Below are positions 27,062 through 35,985 of a stretch of DNA of 64,000 nucleotides, piece by piece; within the stretch, counting starts at the first letter, position 1, and every line of letters begins with the position of its first letter. The notes beneath the pieces are model-generated. The model was given only the letters and a program-made list of their open reading frames with translations. It was not told where the DNA came from and did not search any database. The position numbers and the translations under genes were made by a program. Source of the stretch: UBA822 sp965249775 (GTDB lineage: Bacteria; Gemmatimonadota; Gemmatimonadetes; Longimicrobiales; Gaopeijiaceae); contig OZ252253.1 in NCBI GenBank assembly GCA_965249775.1, positions 2,418,001 through 2,482,000 on the forward strand. The letters run 5' to 3'.

Positions 27062-28870
27062 ATGTCGGTAGCAAGAAACCGGACCGGACTTCGGATGGCG
27101 TCGATCATGGCGCTCAGCCTCATGGTGCTCGCCGGGGCCACCCCGTTCGAGTCGCCCGTCGCCGATGCTGCGCAGCAAGGGGACCTGGAAGCGGTTCGCA
27201 CGCTGCTTCAGCAGGGTGAGGATCCCAACGCGGCGCAGGCGGATGGGCTCACCGCACTTCACTGGGCCGCCTTGAACGACGAGTTGCAGATAGCGGAGAT
27301 CCTGCTTTACGCCGGAGCCACGGTGAGTCCGGTAACACGCGTGGGCGGGTACGCTCCCCTACACTTGGCCAGTCAAACCGGACACGGCGAGGTCGTGCGC
27401 AGGCTGTTGGAGGCAGGGGCGAACGCCAACGCATACACCTCCACCGGGGTCTCGTCCTTGCACTTTGCGGCACAGGCTGACGCGGCAGAGGCCATCCGTG
27501 CGCTCATCGAGCATGGCGCGGAGGTGGACGCCAGGGATGCCTTCTCGAACCGGACGCCTCTGATGTTCGCCGCGTACCGTGGCGCCCTCGAAGCGACCCG
27601 AGCGCTGGTCCAAGCCGATGCCGACCTTTCGGCCACGACCGACGTGAAGGACTACATCGAGATCTCGGCGGCCGCCAACGCCGACCGCAGCCGTCGCAAC
27701 CGAATCCGCGCGGCAGCAGAGCCCCCCGAGCCGCGTGAAGAGCGTCAGCAGCCTCGGGGCGGCGGCAACAACGCCCAACGGAACAACGCCCAACGTGCCC
27801 CCTGTGTCGCGCCGGGCCTCCCGAACATCCTGAATTCGACGGAGCAGATCGGGAAACAGGGCGGGTTCGCCCCCCTCCATTTCGCCGCACGGGAAGGACA
27901 CATCGAGGCGGCCCGCCTCCTGGTGGAAGCCGGAGCCGACGTCGATCAGACGAGCGCCGGGGATCAGTCGACCGCCATGTTGGTCGCGGTGATCAACGGC
28001 AACTACGATGTGGCGCGGGAGCTCCTCGATGCGGGCGCGGACCCCAACCTGCTCAGCGATGACGGAGCGGGTCCGTTGTTCGCCGCCCTCAACATCGAGT
28101 GGTCCCTCCGGACGTGGTATCCGCAGCCCCAGGCGTTCCGCCAACAGGAGACGTCTTATCTGGACTTGATGGAGCTGCTGCTCGAGGCCGGAGCGGACCC
28201 GAATGAGCGGGCCCAGACGCACATCTGGTACGCCGCGTACAACGCGGGTCGGATGGGTGTGGACTTCACCGGGGCGACACCGTTCTGGCGGGCGGCCTAC
28301 GGCGCCGACGTTGCAGCCATGCGTCTGCTGGTAGACAACGGTGCCGATCCGAACATCTGGACGCAGAACCTGGCGTGCACACGTGAGCCCGTCGATCCCG
28401 ACGTGCCGAGCAACCCGGACAACGATGAGCCAGAGCCGATGGATCCCTCCGGCCTGGAGCCCGTTCCTCATGGGGGACCAGCAGTTCACCCGATCCACGC
28501 GGCCTCGGGAGTAGGCTTCGGCACCTCCCGCGTCGCTCAGACGCACCGGTCCGTGCCGGACGGGTGGCTTCCCTCCATGAAGTACTTGATCGAAGAGTTG
28601 GGAGTAGACCCCAACCTGCGAGACAAGGACGGCCTCACGGCCCTCCACCATGCAGCAGCCCGGGGTGACAATGAGACGATCCTCTACCTGGTCAGTCAGG
28701 GAGCGGACGTCACCTTGATCGGCCGCCGCGGCCAAACCACCGCCGATCAGGCGAACAGCCCCGAGCAGAGGGCACAGCCATTCCCCGTGACGATCGCGCT
28801 GCTGGAGAAGCTGGGCTCGGAGAACAATCACCGGTGCAGGACCTGCGGCAACGCGGCGGCGCCGAACTGA
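27062..28870 (+). CDS. Exported ankyrin-repeat protein
   Basis: 602 residues from ATG 27062, with a signal peptide (IMALSLMVLAGATP). At least nine ankyrin repeats are readable (DGLTALHWAALNDELQIAEI, GYAPLHLASQTGHGEVVRRL, GFAPLHFAAREGHIEAARLL, and DGLTALHHAAARGDNETIL near the end). A Gln/Asn/Arg-rich insert (about 210-250) separates the two blocks. A CRTCG pair at the extreme C-terminus could bind metal or form a disulphide. Ankyrin repeats bind proteins, and the location after DUF1592 and DUF1552 suggests a periplasmic scaffold for that set. Confidence 0.9.
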   Translation: MSVARNRTGLRMASIMALSLMVLAGATPFESPVADAAQQGDLEAVRTLLQQGEDPNAAQADGLTALHWAALNDELQIAEILLYAGATVSPVTRVGGYAPLHLASQTGHGEVVRRLLEAGANANAYTSTGVSSLHFAAQADAAEAIRALIEHGAEVDARDAFSNRTPLMFAAYRGALEATRALVQADADLSATTDVKDYIEISAAANADRSRRNRIRAAAEPPEPREERQQPRGGGNNAQRNNAQRAPCVAPGLPNILNSTEQIGKQGGFAPLHFAAREGHIEAARLLVEAGADVDQTSAGDQSTAMLVAVINGNYDVARELLDAGADPNLLSDDGAGPLFAALNIEWSLRTWYPQPQAFRQQETSYLDLMELLLEAGADPNERAQTHIWYAAYNAGRMGVDFTGATPFWRAAYGADVAAMRLLVDNGADPNIWTQNLACTREPVDPDVPSNPDNDEPEPMDPSGLEPVPHGGPAVHPIHAASGVGFGTSRVAQTHRSVPDGWLPSMKYLIEELGVDPNLRDKDGLTALHHAAARGDNETILYLVSQGADVTLIGRRGQTTADQANSPEQRAQPFPVTIALLEKLGSENNHRCRTCGNAAAPN

Positions 28871-28895
28871 CCGGGCGGGAACGAAGGCATAGCCG

Positions 28896-29438
28896 ATGAG
28901 CCGGTACGTATGTGCGCTGGCCGTGCTGATGGCGATGTCGTTCCCCGCAGACGTCGTGGCGCAGGATCGGGTGTGGAACCGCTACACGCTCGAGGGCCTC
29001 GGCGGCGTGTTCGTCAGAACCGAGCTGGACGAGCCGTGCGAGAGCGTGGGCGTGACTCGTCGGGCCGTTCAGGTGGACGCCGAGGCCATCCTTGTGGACG
29101 CCGAAGTCGACCTGCTCACCGAAGGGGAGATGCTCAGAAATCCCGCCCTGCCCGAGTTGAGGATCAGCCTGGAGTGTGTGGTGGGCGAAGACGAGGCGGC
29201 GTCCGGAGCCGTCGGGTACGCGGTGTCGCTGAGGGTGCAGCAGTCGGCCCAGATGACCCGGGATTCACAGATCTCTCTGCCCGAGGCCGTCACCTGGTGG
29301 TCGACAGCGGTTGGAGTCGCAGGGTCTGGAAACGTCCAGGCGGCCCTCCAGGAGGACCTGAGGGTGAAGATCGAGGAGTTCGCCACGGCCTACATCGAGG
29401 CCAACACCGAGCCGGCCGACTCGACCGGGGCGCGCTAG
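28896..29438 (+). CDS. Exported protein of unknown function
   Basis: 180 residues with a Sec signal (VLMAMSFPADVVAQ). The mature part is acidic, with two Cys (EPCESVGV and LECVVGE) that may form a disulphide; no known domain recognised. It follows the ankyrin gene by 25 bp and is probably its operon partner. Its stop overlaps the end of the convergent aldolase gene by four bases. Confidence 0.7.
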   Translation: MSRYVCALAVLMAMSFPADVVAQDRVWNRYTLEGLGGVFVRTELDEPCESVGVTRRAVQVDAEAILVDAEVDLLTEGEMLRNPALPELRISLECVVGEDEAASGAVGYAVSLRVQQSAQMTRDSQISLPEAVTWWSTAVGVAGSGNVQAALQEDLRVKIEEFATAYIEANTEPADSTGAR

Positions 29439-30367
29439 CGCCCAGCTGCCGCACGCCCGATACGAATCGCCTCGTCCGCGTCGGGGCCCTGCATGAGGAG
29501 CGCGAGAAACCCCTGCTCGACCCGCTCCTCGATGTCCCGTGCGTTGGCAGTGATCATGTCCGCTACGCCCACACGCTTCGCGTGGGACAGGACCTCCTGG
29601 TTTCCGGCCTCCGCCGCTTCTCGATCACCCCCCAGCGCACGTGTGAGGCTCCCGATGCCGCAGGCCAGGATGCTATAGCCCGGCGTATCGGCGATCTCGG
29701 CGGCCATCGTCAGGGCATCGGCATCTTCGATCATGATCATGGCGAGGATCTCAGCCGTCGGGTTCGACGGCGACCACACGTCCGCGCCCGCCTCGCTGAA
29801 GAAGCTCACCGCCGCCCGGGCCTCCTCCGGGCTCCTGATGTGAGGCACGACGACTCCGTCGGCGCCTGATGCGAGGATCTCTTTCACCCGAGCCCGCGCG
29901 ACCTCTTCCCCATCCCTCTCGATGGGTGGGATGCGCACCAGAAGCGTCTTCCGGCTGACGGCGTCGGGGCTCCGGAGTCCCTCCGCGATTGATGCAACCG
30001 CCCTGGCGTCGTAGCCGCCTTCCAGGTTCAGGAAGAGGAAGTCGTAAAGCGGATTTCGAGCCAGCCGCTCGCCGCCCTCGCGGGTATACACGGGCGCCGG
30101 CCGCTCTCCGCTCTGTCGCTGCTCATCGGTCGGTGTACGCTCGTTGGGTACGAAGATGCCGAAGGCCGGGGCGCCGGCTGCCCACAGGTCTATCAGGACG
30201 TTCTCGTGCTCGAGGGGAGGTGGATCGACCTGTAGGGCACCTGGATCGTCACCGGGGCGGCCACCTGGATCGTCGGCCGGCCCCGCCGGCTGGCAAGCGA
30301 CGAGACCTATGACGATTGCGGCAGCGGCGCTCACCCCGAGCGCGCGGCCCACTAGTCTCCCTCGCAT
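29435..30367 (-). CDS. Lipoprotein of the HpcH/HpaI aldolase family
   Basis: 310 residues with a lipoprotein signal (VIGLVACQP) and a Pro/Gly/Asp-rich spacer. The remainder matches the HpcH/HpaI aldolase/citrate lyase barrel: APAFGIFVPN, FLFLNLEGGYD, LVRIPPIE, ILASGADGVVVPHIRSPEEA, MIMIEDADAL. This family cleaves or forms C-C bonds of 2-oxo acids using a divalent metal. An exported lipoprotein version is unusual. It could be catalytically altered: the segment normally holding the metal-binding Glu reads MIMIEDAD, which keeps an acidic residue. It lies 3 bp downstream of tatC. Confidence 0.8.
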   Translation of the reverse strand: MRGRLVGRALGVSAAAAIVIGLVACQPAGPADDPGGRPGDDPGALQVDPPPLEHENVLIDLWAAGAPAFGIFVPNERTPTDEQRQSGERPAPVYTREGGERLARNPLYDFLFLNLEGGYDARAVASIAEGLRSPDAVSRKTLLVRIPPIERDGEEVARARVKEILASGADGVVVPHIRSPEEARAAVSFFSEAGADVWSPSNPTAEILAMIMIEDADALTMAAEIADTPGYSILACGIGSLTRALGGDREAAEAGNQEVLSHAKRVGVADMITANARDIEERVEQGFLALLMQGPDADEAIRIGRAAAGR

Positions 30368-30370
30368 CAG

Positions 30371-31258
30371 TCAGGCACGGTCCACCGCAACGGTCGGGCG
30401 CGTTCGATTCCGCCACTTGGCGGTGGCCATACCCACGACGAATAGCAGTGGCACGGAGTTCTCCGCACCATCAGCGTTGCCGCTTGCGCGCCGCCGAACA
30501 ACCATCGTGGACAACACGATGCTGACTTCGTAGAGGAGAACCAGCGGAGCCATTAGAAGCAGGGTGACCGAGATGAAATCGCCCGGACTCAGGATGCTCG
30601 CCAGGATTGTGATGAGTACGATGGCATGACGCCGCTTCGCGCGAAGGAACGCTGGGGTCACGAGCCCGAGTGACGTGAGGATCACCACGACGACGGGCAA
30701 CTCGAATACGACGCCAAAGGCCATCAGTAGCCGCCAGACCAATGACAAGTAGTAGCCGGCCGTCAGCGTTGGCGTGAACCACTCGGCACCGAACGTCAGA
30801 AGGAATCGGATCGTCATCGGCAACGCCACGTAGTATGCCAGCGAGACCCCGGCAGCGAAGAGAAGAAGCCCGAAACTCATACTCGGGATGATCAGGCGAC
30901 GCTCCCGCCGCTCCAAAGCAGGCGAGAGAAAGGCCCAGGCGTGGTACACGAGGATGGGCGACGCCAGGAGAAGCCCAGTCAGCATTCCCAACTTCAAGAT
31001 GAAAAAGAACGGTTCCGTGAGGTTGAGGAACGCCAGGCGCCCCGCTCCAAGAACACCGACGAAGTCGGGATCATTTGCAGCGAGGTCAGTCACGATCGAG
31101 TAGAGCGGCGCCGTCAGCACGTCCATGACGTTCAGCCGAATCGTGGCGAAGATTCCTATTGCGGAACAGATGGCCACAGCGAGAAGAGACCAGAGCATCC
31201 GCATCCGTAGCTCTTCCAAATGGTCGAGGAAGGGCATTTCCTGTTTTGGGTTGTTCAC
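30371..31258 (-). CDS. tatC: Sec-independent protein translocase TatC
   Basis: 295 residues, six transmembrane segments. The TatC signature region is present: cytoplasmic N-terminus MPFLDHLEELRMRML with the conserved Glu, FLNLTEPFFFILKLG, and FGVVFELPVVVVIL. TatC binds twin-arginine signal peptides. Many proteins encoded in this window carry such signals (DUF1501, DUF1552, PhoD, YtcJ). No tatA/tatB is adjacent. The C-terminus has a basic extension of about 40 residues beyond the last membrane helix. Confidence 0.95.
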   Translation of the reverse strand: MNNPKQEMPFLDHLEELRMRMLWSLLAVAICSAIGIFATIRLNVMDVLTAPLYSIVTDLAANDPDFVGVLGAGRLAFLNLTEPFFFILKLGMLTGLLLASPILVYHAWAFLSPALERRERRLIIPSMSFGLLLFAAGVSLAYYVALPMTIRFLLTFGAEWFTPTLTAGYYLSLVWRLLMAFGVVFELPVVVVILTSLGLVTPAFLRAKRRHAIVLITILASILSPGDFISVTLLLMAPLVLLYEVSIVLSTMVVRRRASGNADGAENSVPLLFVVGMATAKWRNRTRPTVAVDRA

Positions 31259-31372
31259 GGCTCCTCCCGTGGGCTTTAGGACGTAGCGTCAGGGTCGCGC
31301 GCGCTGAGGCTAACTCACCGTTTCGCGGCGGGCCATACCCAGCGTCCTCCGTCAAGAGCTACGTTGAGCATC

Positions 31373-31816
31373 ATGACCACATCCGAAGACTCAGGACAAA
31401 TCGAGCTCGACGGGGACGTGATCAGGTACACGTCGACGACCTATTCTGACTGGACCATTGCGATCAACGATATTCGCATTATCGGTGAGGCCACTAATCA
31501 AAACGGACCGTTCGCCGATGACTATTTCCTCTGCTTCGCTACCGGCCCCAAACGGTGGTACGAGGCATCTTTCTACGCCAGCGGAGGTGAGGCCGTCCTC
31601 ATTGAACTCGGCGCTCGCCTAGATACGGTCCTTCAGCTCCGCCTCTCTTCGTCGACGGACTTCACCAGTCGCATTCTGTGGCCGGTCGAGTTTGCCGGTA
31701 AGCCCATGTTCGAATACCAAGAAGTGCCACGGAGTATTTCGGGTGAGGGTCCTCTCGGATCAAACGAACAGACATACTCGGGTCACGCGCTCGACGTGTT
31801 GGGCAAAGATAGATAA
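31373..31816 (+). CDS. Small protein of unknown function
   Basis: About 147 residues from ATG 31373 (a TTG nine bases upstream is an alternative). The sequence is beta-rich with Trp/Tyr pairs (YTSTTYSDWTIAINDIRIIGEATN, read as separate strands), resembling small PH-like or lipocalin-like folds. No signal peptide and no recognised family. It stands alone between tatC and the amidase, which converges on it with a 6-bp gap. Confidence 0.55.
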   Translation: MTTSEDSGQIELDGDVIRYTSTTYSDWTIAINDIRIIGEATNQNGPFADDYFLCFATGPKRWYEASFYASGGEAVLIELGARLDTVLQLRLSSSTDFTSRILWPVEFAGKPMFEYQEVPRSISGEGPLGSNEQTYSGHALDVLGKDR

Positions 31817-31822
31817 GCCTCC

Positions 31823-33496
31823 TTACGGCATGCCAGGAGGCGCGAACCGCCGCATCGTCGCTTGCTCGAACGCGTAGGCCAGCTCGATCAGCCGCGGCTC
31901 GCTGCACGCCATCCCGGCGAAGCTCACGCCGAAGGGGCGCGGCTTCGGGTCGAACCCGTCCGGCATGCCCGGGCCGCCCGTCGACTCGAGCAAGCCGAAC
32001 GGCACGAGCACGGTCGGATAGCCCGGCCGGGCCGAGATGCTGGCGCCGCTCGACCCCGGGAAGAGAAGCGCGTCCAACTCGAGAGCGGTCATCACCTCGT
32101 CGATCCCGTGCTCGGCGTTCAGGTACAGGTCGCGCGCACGATCAGCCTCGTACTCGGCGCGGTCCTCGTCCAGGTCGATCCTGTCGGATCCATCGAGTCG
32201 GGCCTGGCCGTACTTGAGCGAGCCGGCGCGCTCGTGAGCCAGGTTCCACTCGCGGAGCTCGGTCAGCGTCTTGACGGGCGCGGACTCACCGAGCGTCGCG
32301 AGCCATGCGTTGAAGTCCCGCTTCATGCCGTAGCTGAGCACACTGCTACCCCCGCTCGTGAGTAGGCTCTTCGCGGGATCCGGGTCGACCATGCTGGGGA
32401 TGTCGGCCGGATCTACGATCGTCGCGCCCTGCGCGGCGAGGATCTCGATCGCCTCGGCCATCACCGCCCTCATCTCGTCCGACCCGCGGTTCCGGAACCG
32501 GTCGGTTCCGGGGATCCGAACCGAGTCGTAGTACGAGGCGCGAGGGATGCCGATGCGGGCCCCTTGCAGCCCGTCGGTCCGGAGAAACGCCGTGTAGTCC
32601 CCGTCTGGCGGGGGCTCGCAGCGTAACGTCGCGGCATCGTTCGCATCCGGCTCGGCACCCTCGAGCGCGCCGAGCATGATCGCAGCGTCGGTGACGGTCC
32701 GCGCCATGGGGCCGGCAATGTCCTGATCGGCCGTGATGGGGATCACGCCATAGCGGCTCACCCGCCCCACCGTCGGCTTGATCCCCACCAGCATGTTCGA
32801 GTTCGACGGCGACAGGATCGAGCCCGAGGTCTCCGTGCCCACGTTCGCAGCCCAGAAGCTCATCGCGGTACCGATCCCGGAGCTCGAGCCGCCGGTCCCC
32901 ATCACGGGGCGACCGTCGTTTCGGCCCTCACGCGGATCACGGCGGGGGTCGTACGGGTTCAGGCCGAAGCCCCCGACCGCGCTGTAGTTACCAGGCATGC
33001 CGGAACCCATGAAGTTCGCGAGCTCAGTCATGACCGTCTTCGCGAGGATGATGGCACCCGCCTCGCGGAGGTTCGTGGTCAGCGTGGCCTCGTACGGCGG
33101 GACGAATCCCTCGAAGGCCAGCGTGCCCCCCGTGGTCGGCATGTGGGTGGTGTGGACGTTGTCCTTGAGGGCGACGGGGACGCCGTGGAGCGGACCGCGC
33201 ACGCGACCCTCTGCACGCTCCTGGTCGAGTCGGTCCGCCTCCGCTAGCGCGTTGGGGTTGATCGCGATCACCGCGTTCACGCGTTCCTCATAGAGGGCGA
33301 TGCGCAGGAGGTGGGCCTCGACCAATGCGCGAGAGGTAAGGCGCCCTTCCTCCATCGCGCGCTGCATCTCGGGGATGGTCGCCTCGACGACGTCGAAGCG
33401 CTCCTCGCCCGCGTCAACCGAGGTGCAGGACGAAAGCGACACTCCCAGCAAGGCACCGACGAGCACAAGGCCGGGACGATTCGTGAACATGGTCAT
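31823..33496 (-). CDS. Exported amidase-signature enzyme (lipoprotein)
   Basis: 557 residues with a lipoprotein signal (GVSLSSCTS, Cys24). The amidase-signature Ser-cisSer-Lys triad is present: Lys111 in VALKDN, the GGSSSG block (Ser205/206) and nucleophile Ser226 in TETSGSILSP. Length and the C-terminal segment (YPTVLVPFG, then GVSFAGMACSEPRLIELAYAFEQ) are normal. It would hydrolyse amides or small peptides outside the cytoplasm. ATG 33496 follows AGGGAG; the second Met at codon 3 is an alternative start. Confidence 0.92.
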   Translation of the reverse strand: MTMFTNRPGLVLVGALLGVSLSSCTSVDAGEERFDVVEATIPEMQRAMEEGRLTSRALVEAHLLRIALYEERVNAVIAINPNALAEADRLDQERAEGRVRGPLHGVPVALKDNVHTTHMPTTGGTLAFEGFVPPYEATLTTNLREAGAIILAKTVMTELANFMGSGMPGNYSAVGGFGLNPYDPRRDPREGRNDGRPVMGTGGSSSGIGTAMSFWAANVGTETSGSILSPSNSNMLVGIKPTVGRVSRYGVIPITADQDIAGPMARTVTDAAIMLGALEGAEPDANDAATLRCEPPPDGDYTAFLRTDGLQGARIGIPRASYYDSVRIPGTDRFRNRGSDEMRAVMAEAIEILAAQGATIVDPADIPSMVDPDPAKSLLTSGGSSVLSYGMKRDFNAWLATLGESAPVKTLTELREWNLAHERAGSLKYGQARLDGSDRIDLDEDRAEYEADRARDLYLNAEHGIDEVMTALELDALLFPGSSGASISARPGYPTVLVPFGLLESTGGPGMPDGFDPKPRPFGVSFAGMACSEPRLIELAYAFEQATMRRFAPPGMP

Positions 33497-33611
33497 GGGC
33501 TGGCTCCCTAAGAACCGGACACCGATGGGCGTTTTCGCGGCGGGCCGGATGTTGCCGGCAACATGAGAAAGGGAGGGGTGGGGCGCCAGAAGGGGCGCCA
33601 GTCGGTTGGGA

Positions 33612-33655
33612 ATGTTGACATCGTCAACATCAGGGCGTAAGTTGACACAGCCAAC
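33612..33655. promoter_or_regulatory. Paired operator-like inverted repeats
   Basis: Two copies of GTTGAC-N3-G[T/C]CAAC occur 27 bp apart (33614-33628 and 33641-33655). The first extends to a perfect 8-bp palindrome ATGTTGAC/GTCAACAT. They sit between the divergent amidase and membrane-protein genes, 51 bp before the latter. The regulator is unknown. Confidence 0.45.
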
Positions 33656-33705
33656 ACAGTGACGCTCTGGTCGTTCTGGCGGACACGACGTAAGAGGGAG
33701 GGATC

Positions 33706-34242
33706 ATGCGAGACTTGAGTATGGCTGCGGGCTGGGGCTTAGGGCTCTCGTGGGTGCTGGCCTGCACGGTGGCGTGGGGCGTGGGCGGGACTGTGGGTGT
33801 GGCCTTGGGCCGGCCCGGGGACATCATCGTGGCCGGGTACGTTGCCGTGGTCCTGGGCGGGATCTTGGCAGGAGTGCTGCAATGGCTGGTGCTGCGGCCG
33901 CTGGTCGCCGGGGCGCACTGGTGGGTGCTGGCCAGCATCGTGGCCGTGGCCCTAGTCGGTGTCGTGGTCTTCGGCGTGGGCCTGGTCAACGTGGACGTGG
34001 GCTGGGTCGTGGGGGTGGCCCTCTTCGGAACCGTGGTCGGGGTGCTGCAATGGCTGGTGCTGCGGGACCAGGTCGCCCGGGCAGGTTGGTGGGTGCTGGC
34101 AAGCACCGTGGGCTGGGTCGTCGCCGGCCCCGCGACCGCACTCGTCGGCGTAGACGCGGCCATGGGCTTGAGCTGGGGCGTGCTCGGAGCCGTGTACGGA
34201 TCCGTTACGGGGCCTATGCTGGTGTGGCTACTGCGCCAGTGA
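33706..34242 (+). CDS. Membrane protein with internal duplication, function unknown
   Basis: 178 residues with five or six hydrophobic segments, rich in Gly, Val, Ala and Trp. A duplicated motif, GVLQWLVLR followed by WWVLAS, occurs twice about 60 residues apart, suggesting two repeats of a three-helix unit. ATG 33706 follows GGGAGG. Paired inverted repeats upstream suggest it is regulated. Not related by eye to any transporter family that I can name. Confidence 0.65.
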   Translation: MRDLSMAAGWGLGLSWVLACTVAWGVGGTVGVALGRPGDIIVAGYVAVVLGGILAGVLQWLVLRPLVAGAHWWVLASIVAVALVGVVVFGVGLVNVDVGWVVGVALFGTVVGVLQWLVLRDQVARAGWWVLASTVGWVVAGPATALVGVDAAMGLSWGVLGAVYGSVTGPMLVWLLRQ

Positions 34243-34280
34243 CCTAGACGGCTGAGGAATGCGGAGCCTGTCGAGGTCGC

Positions 34281-35807
34281 TCAGGGATTCGGGTCCGGCG
34301 GAGGCCCCAACGGCGGCTGTGGATCGAGCGGCGTCAGGTCCCGGCCGGCCAGGGCAGGGTGGTCGGGCGGAATCTTCGTGGCCCGGAAGACGCTGAAGGC
34401 ATTGGCATTCGTAGCCTGGTTGCCCCCCACAGTGGGCGCGTAGGGCGCCCAGTACTCCCACACGATCTCCCCCTCCGGCGTGACCTCGAAGAAGCGTCCT
34501 TGGGCGCCGGAGGTGATGAACGTATGACCGTTTGCCAGGCGGTGCGTCCCGGATATGAAGCCGCTGAAGAACTCCGTCCTGGTGGGCGCCACGTAACTCC
34601 AGGTTGGCTCCTCGGGCCCGAACGGTCCCGTTTTGGAAATCACGTACCTGCCGGCACCATCGGTCGGCGGCACGAGCTCGAACACCGCCGAGTAGCCGCC
34701 GTCAGCATCTGCATCTACGACGCGGTTGTTGAAGACGGTGAGGTGCCCGGCGCCCGGCATGCCCGCGGGGACCCACTTCACGTCGTGCTGAAAGCCTAAC
34801 TTCTGCGTGGCCTCGTCACCCCGGCCGTAGACACGTGGATTCCCCCACCGGTAGAGGAGATCCCCGCCCTGCCCCCACCGCCCGCCCGTGTGACCCGCGG
34901 CTTCCTCGGTGGTGGTGCTGTGGTCGATCACCCAGATCTCGTTGAGACGGGGAGTGCTCAAGACGATCTGGTCGAGCGCGGCGTTGTAGTTCACGGCGTT
35001 CATGTGCAGCAAGTCGGCGGACTGTAGACCTCCGCCAGGACCGCCCCGAGCTGTGTCTTCAGGCACGAAACCGAGCGCCTGGACACGCTCGAGCAGCTCC
35101 GCCGACATCTCCGGCACCTCCTGCATGCCGTTGATGTCGATCAGCTCGGGGTGTTCGGAAGGCTCACCGTAGCGACTCGCGTCCGGATCGTGGTTCTGGA
35201 TCGTGTGGTCCCACATGTGCCACTCCCAAACGATCCGCGCGCCATCGGGTGGCCGCGGCTCGAACTCGACGATCATGTCCGGCCACAGCCCCGCCTCGGG
35301 TGTCAGAGCCGCGAGACGCCCGGCCTGATTCGCTTCCTCGGCGGATTTCAGCTCCCACGCGATGCCGAGTACGTTCCCGTTGGGCAGAACCGCCACGTCG
35401 TGATGCAGCAGATGATCCTCGGTGGCGAACGTGAAGTCCCACACGACCTCACCATCCCAGGTTAGCTCTTGAAGCCGACCAGACTGACCCCCGCCGCTGA
35501 ACGTCGGGACGTCCGGCTCACGTACCCCACGTAGCAGGTTGCCGTTGTCCAGTAGGTAGGCACCGCCGCCCGGAGAGTACTCGCTCTCCCACGTGTGAAC
35601 GACGCGACCCTCGAGATCGATGAGGTAGGTCGTTTGAGACCGGTTTGGGTTGAAGATCACGTATCCGGGAGATGCCTCCGGAGTGTTCGACCGGAGACCC
35701 CGCTGCTCTGATGCGTCCTGGGCGGCGGCAGGGCCGAACAGGGTGGTGAATGCCACCAGCATCCCGATCAGCAAAGCGAGACGATGACTCTTGTGTCCGT
35801 CGGCCAT
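34281..35807 (-). CDS. Exported arylsulfotransferase-like protein
   Basis: 508 residues from ATG 35807, with GAGG upstream, then a Sec signal (FTTLFGPAAAQ). It follows arylsulfotransferase (ASST-type propeller) sequences: PGYVIFNPNRSQTTYLIDLEGRV taken in parts, HHDVAVLPNGNVLGIAWE, WHMWDHTIQNHDP, HMNAVNYN, GFQHDVKWVPAG and GTHRLANGHTFI. The HHD and HMN blocks contain candidate active-site His. Such enzymes move sulfate between phenols in the periplasm. Conversion to a hydrolytic or binding role cannot be excluded. Confidence 0.85.
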   Translation of the reverse strand: MADGHKSHRLALLIGMLVAFTTLFGPAAAQDASEQRGLRSNTPEASPGYVIFNPNRSQTTYLIDLEGRVVHTWESEYSPGGGAYLLDNGNLLRGVREPDVPTFSGGGQSGRLQELTWDGEVVWDFTFATEDHLLHHDVAVLPNGNVLGIAWELKSAEEANQAGRLAALTPEAGLWPDMIVEFEPRPPDGARIVWEWHMWDHTIQNHDPDASRYGEPSEHPELIDINGMQEVPEMSAELLERVQALGFVPEDTARGGPGGGLQSADLLHMNAVNYNAALDQIVLSTPRLNEIWVIDHSTTTEEAAGHTGGRWGQGGDLLYRWGNPRVYGRGDEATQKLGFQHDVKWVPAGMPGAGHLTVFNNRVVDADADGGYSAVFELVPPTDGAGRYVISKTGPFGPEEPTWSYVAPTRTEFFSGFISGTHRLANGHTFITSGAQGRFFEVTPEGEIVWEYWAPYAPTVGGNQATNANAFSVFRATKIPPDHPALAGRDLTPLDPQPPLGPPPDPNP

Positions 35808-35985
35808 GTCCACCTCGAGGTTAGCCAAATCTGGAGCCCATTGCCGGATCGGGGATAACGTGAGGGGGCGGTCCAGACCCGTCAACCGGAGCGCCACATT
35901 CTCAAGTCGGGCCGGATCAGGTGCCGTGCTAGTCTGGATCCGACGCGTGAGTTAGGCTGAGGGCAACCCCACACGGAGTTGTCCG

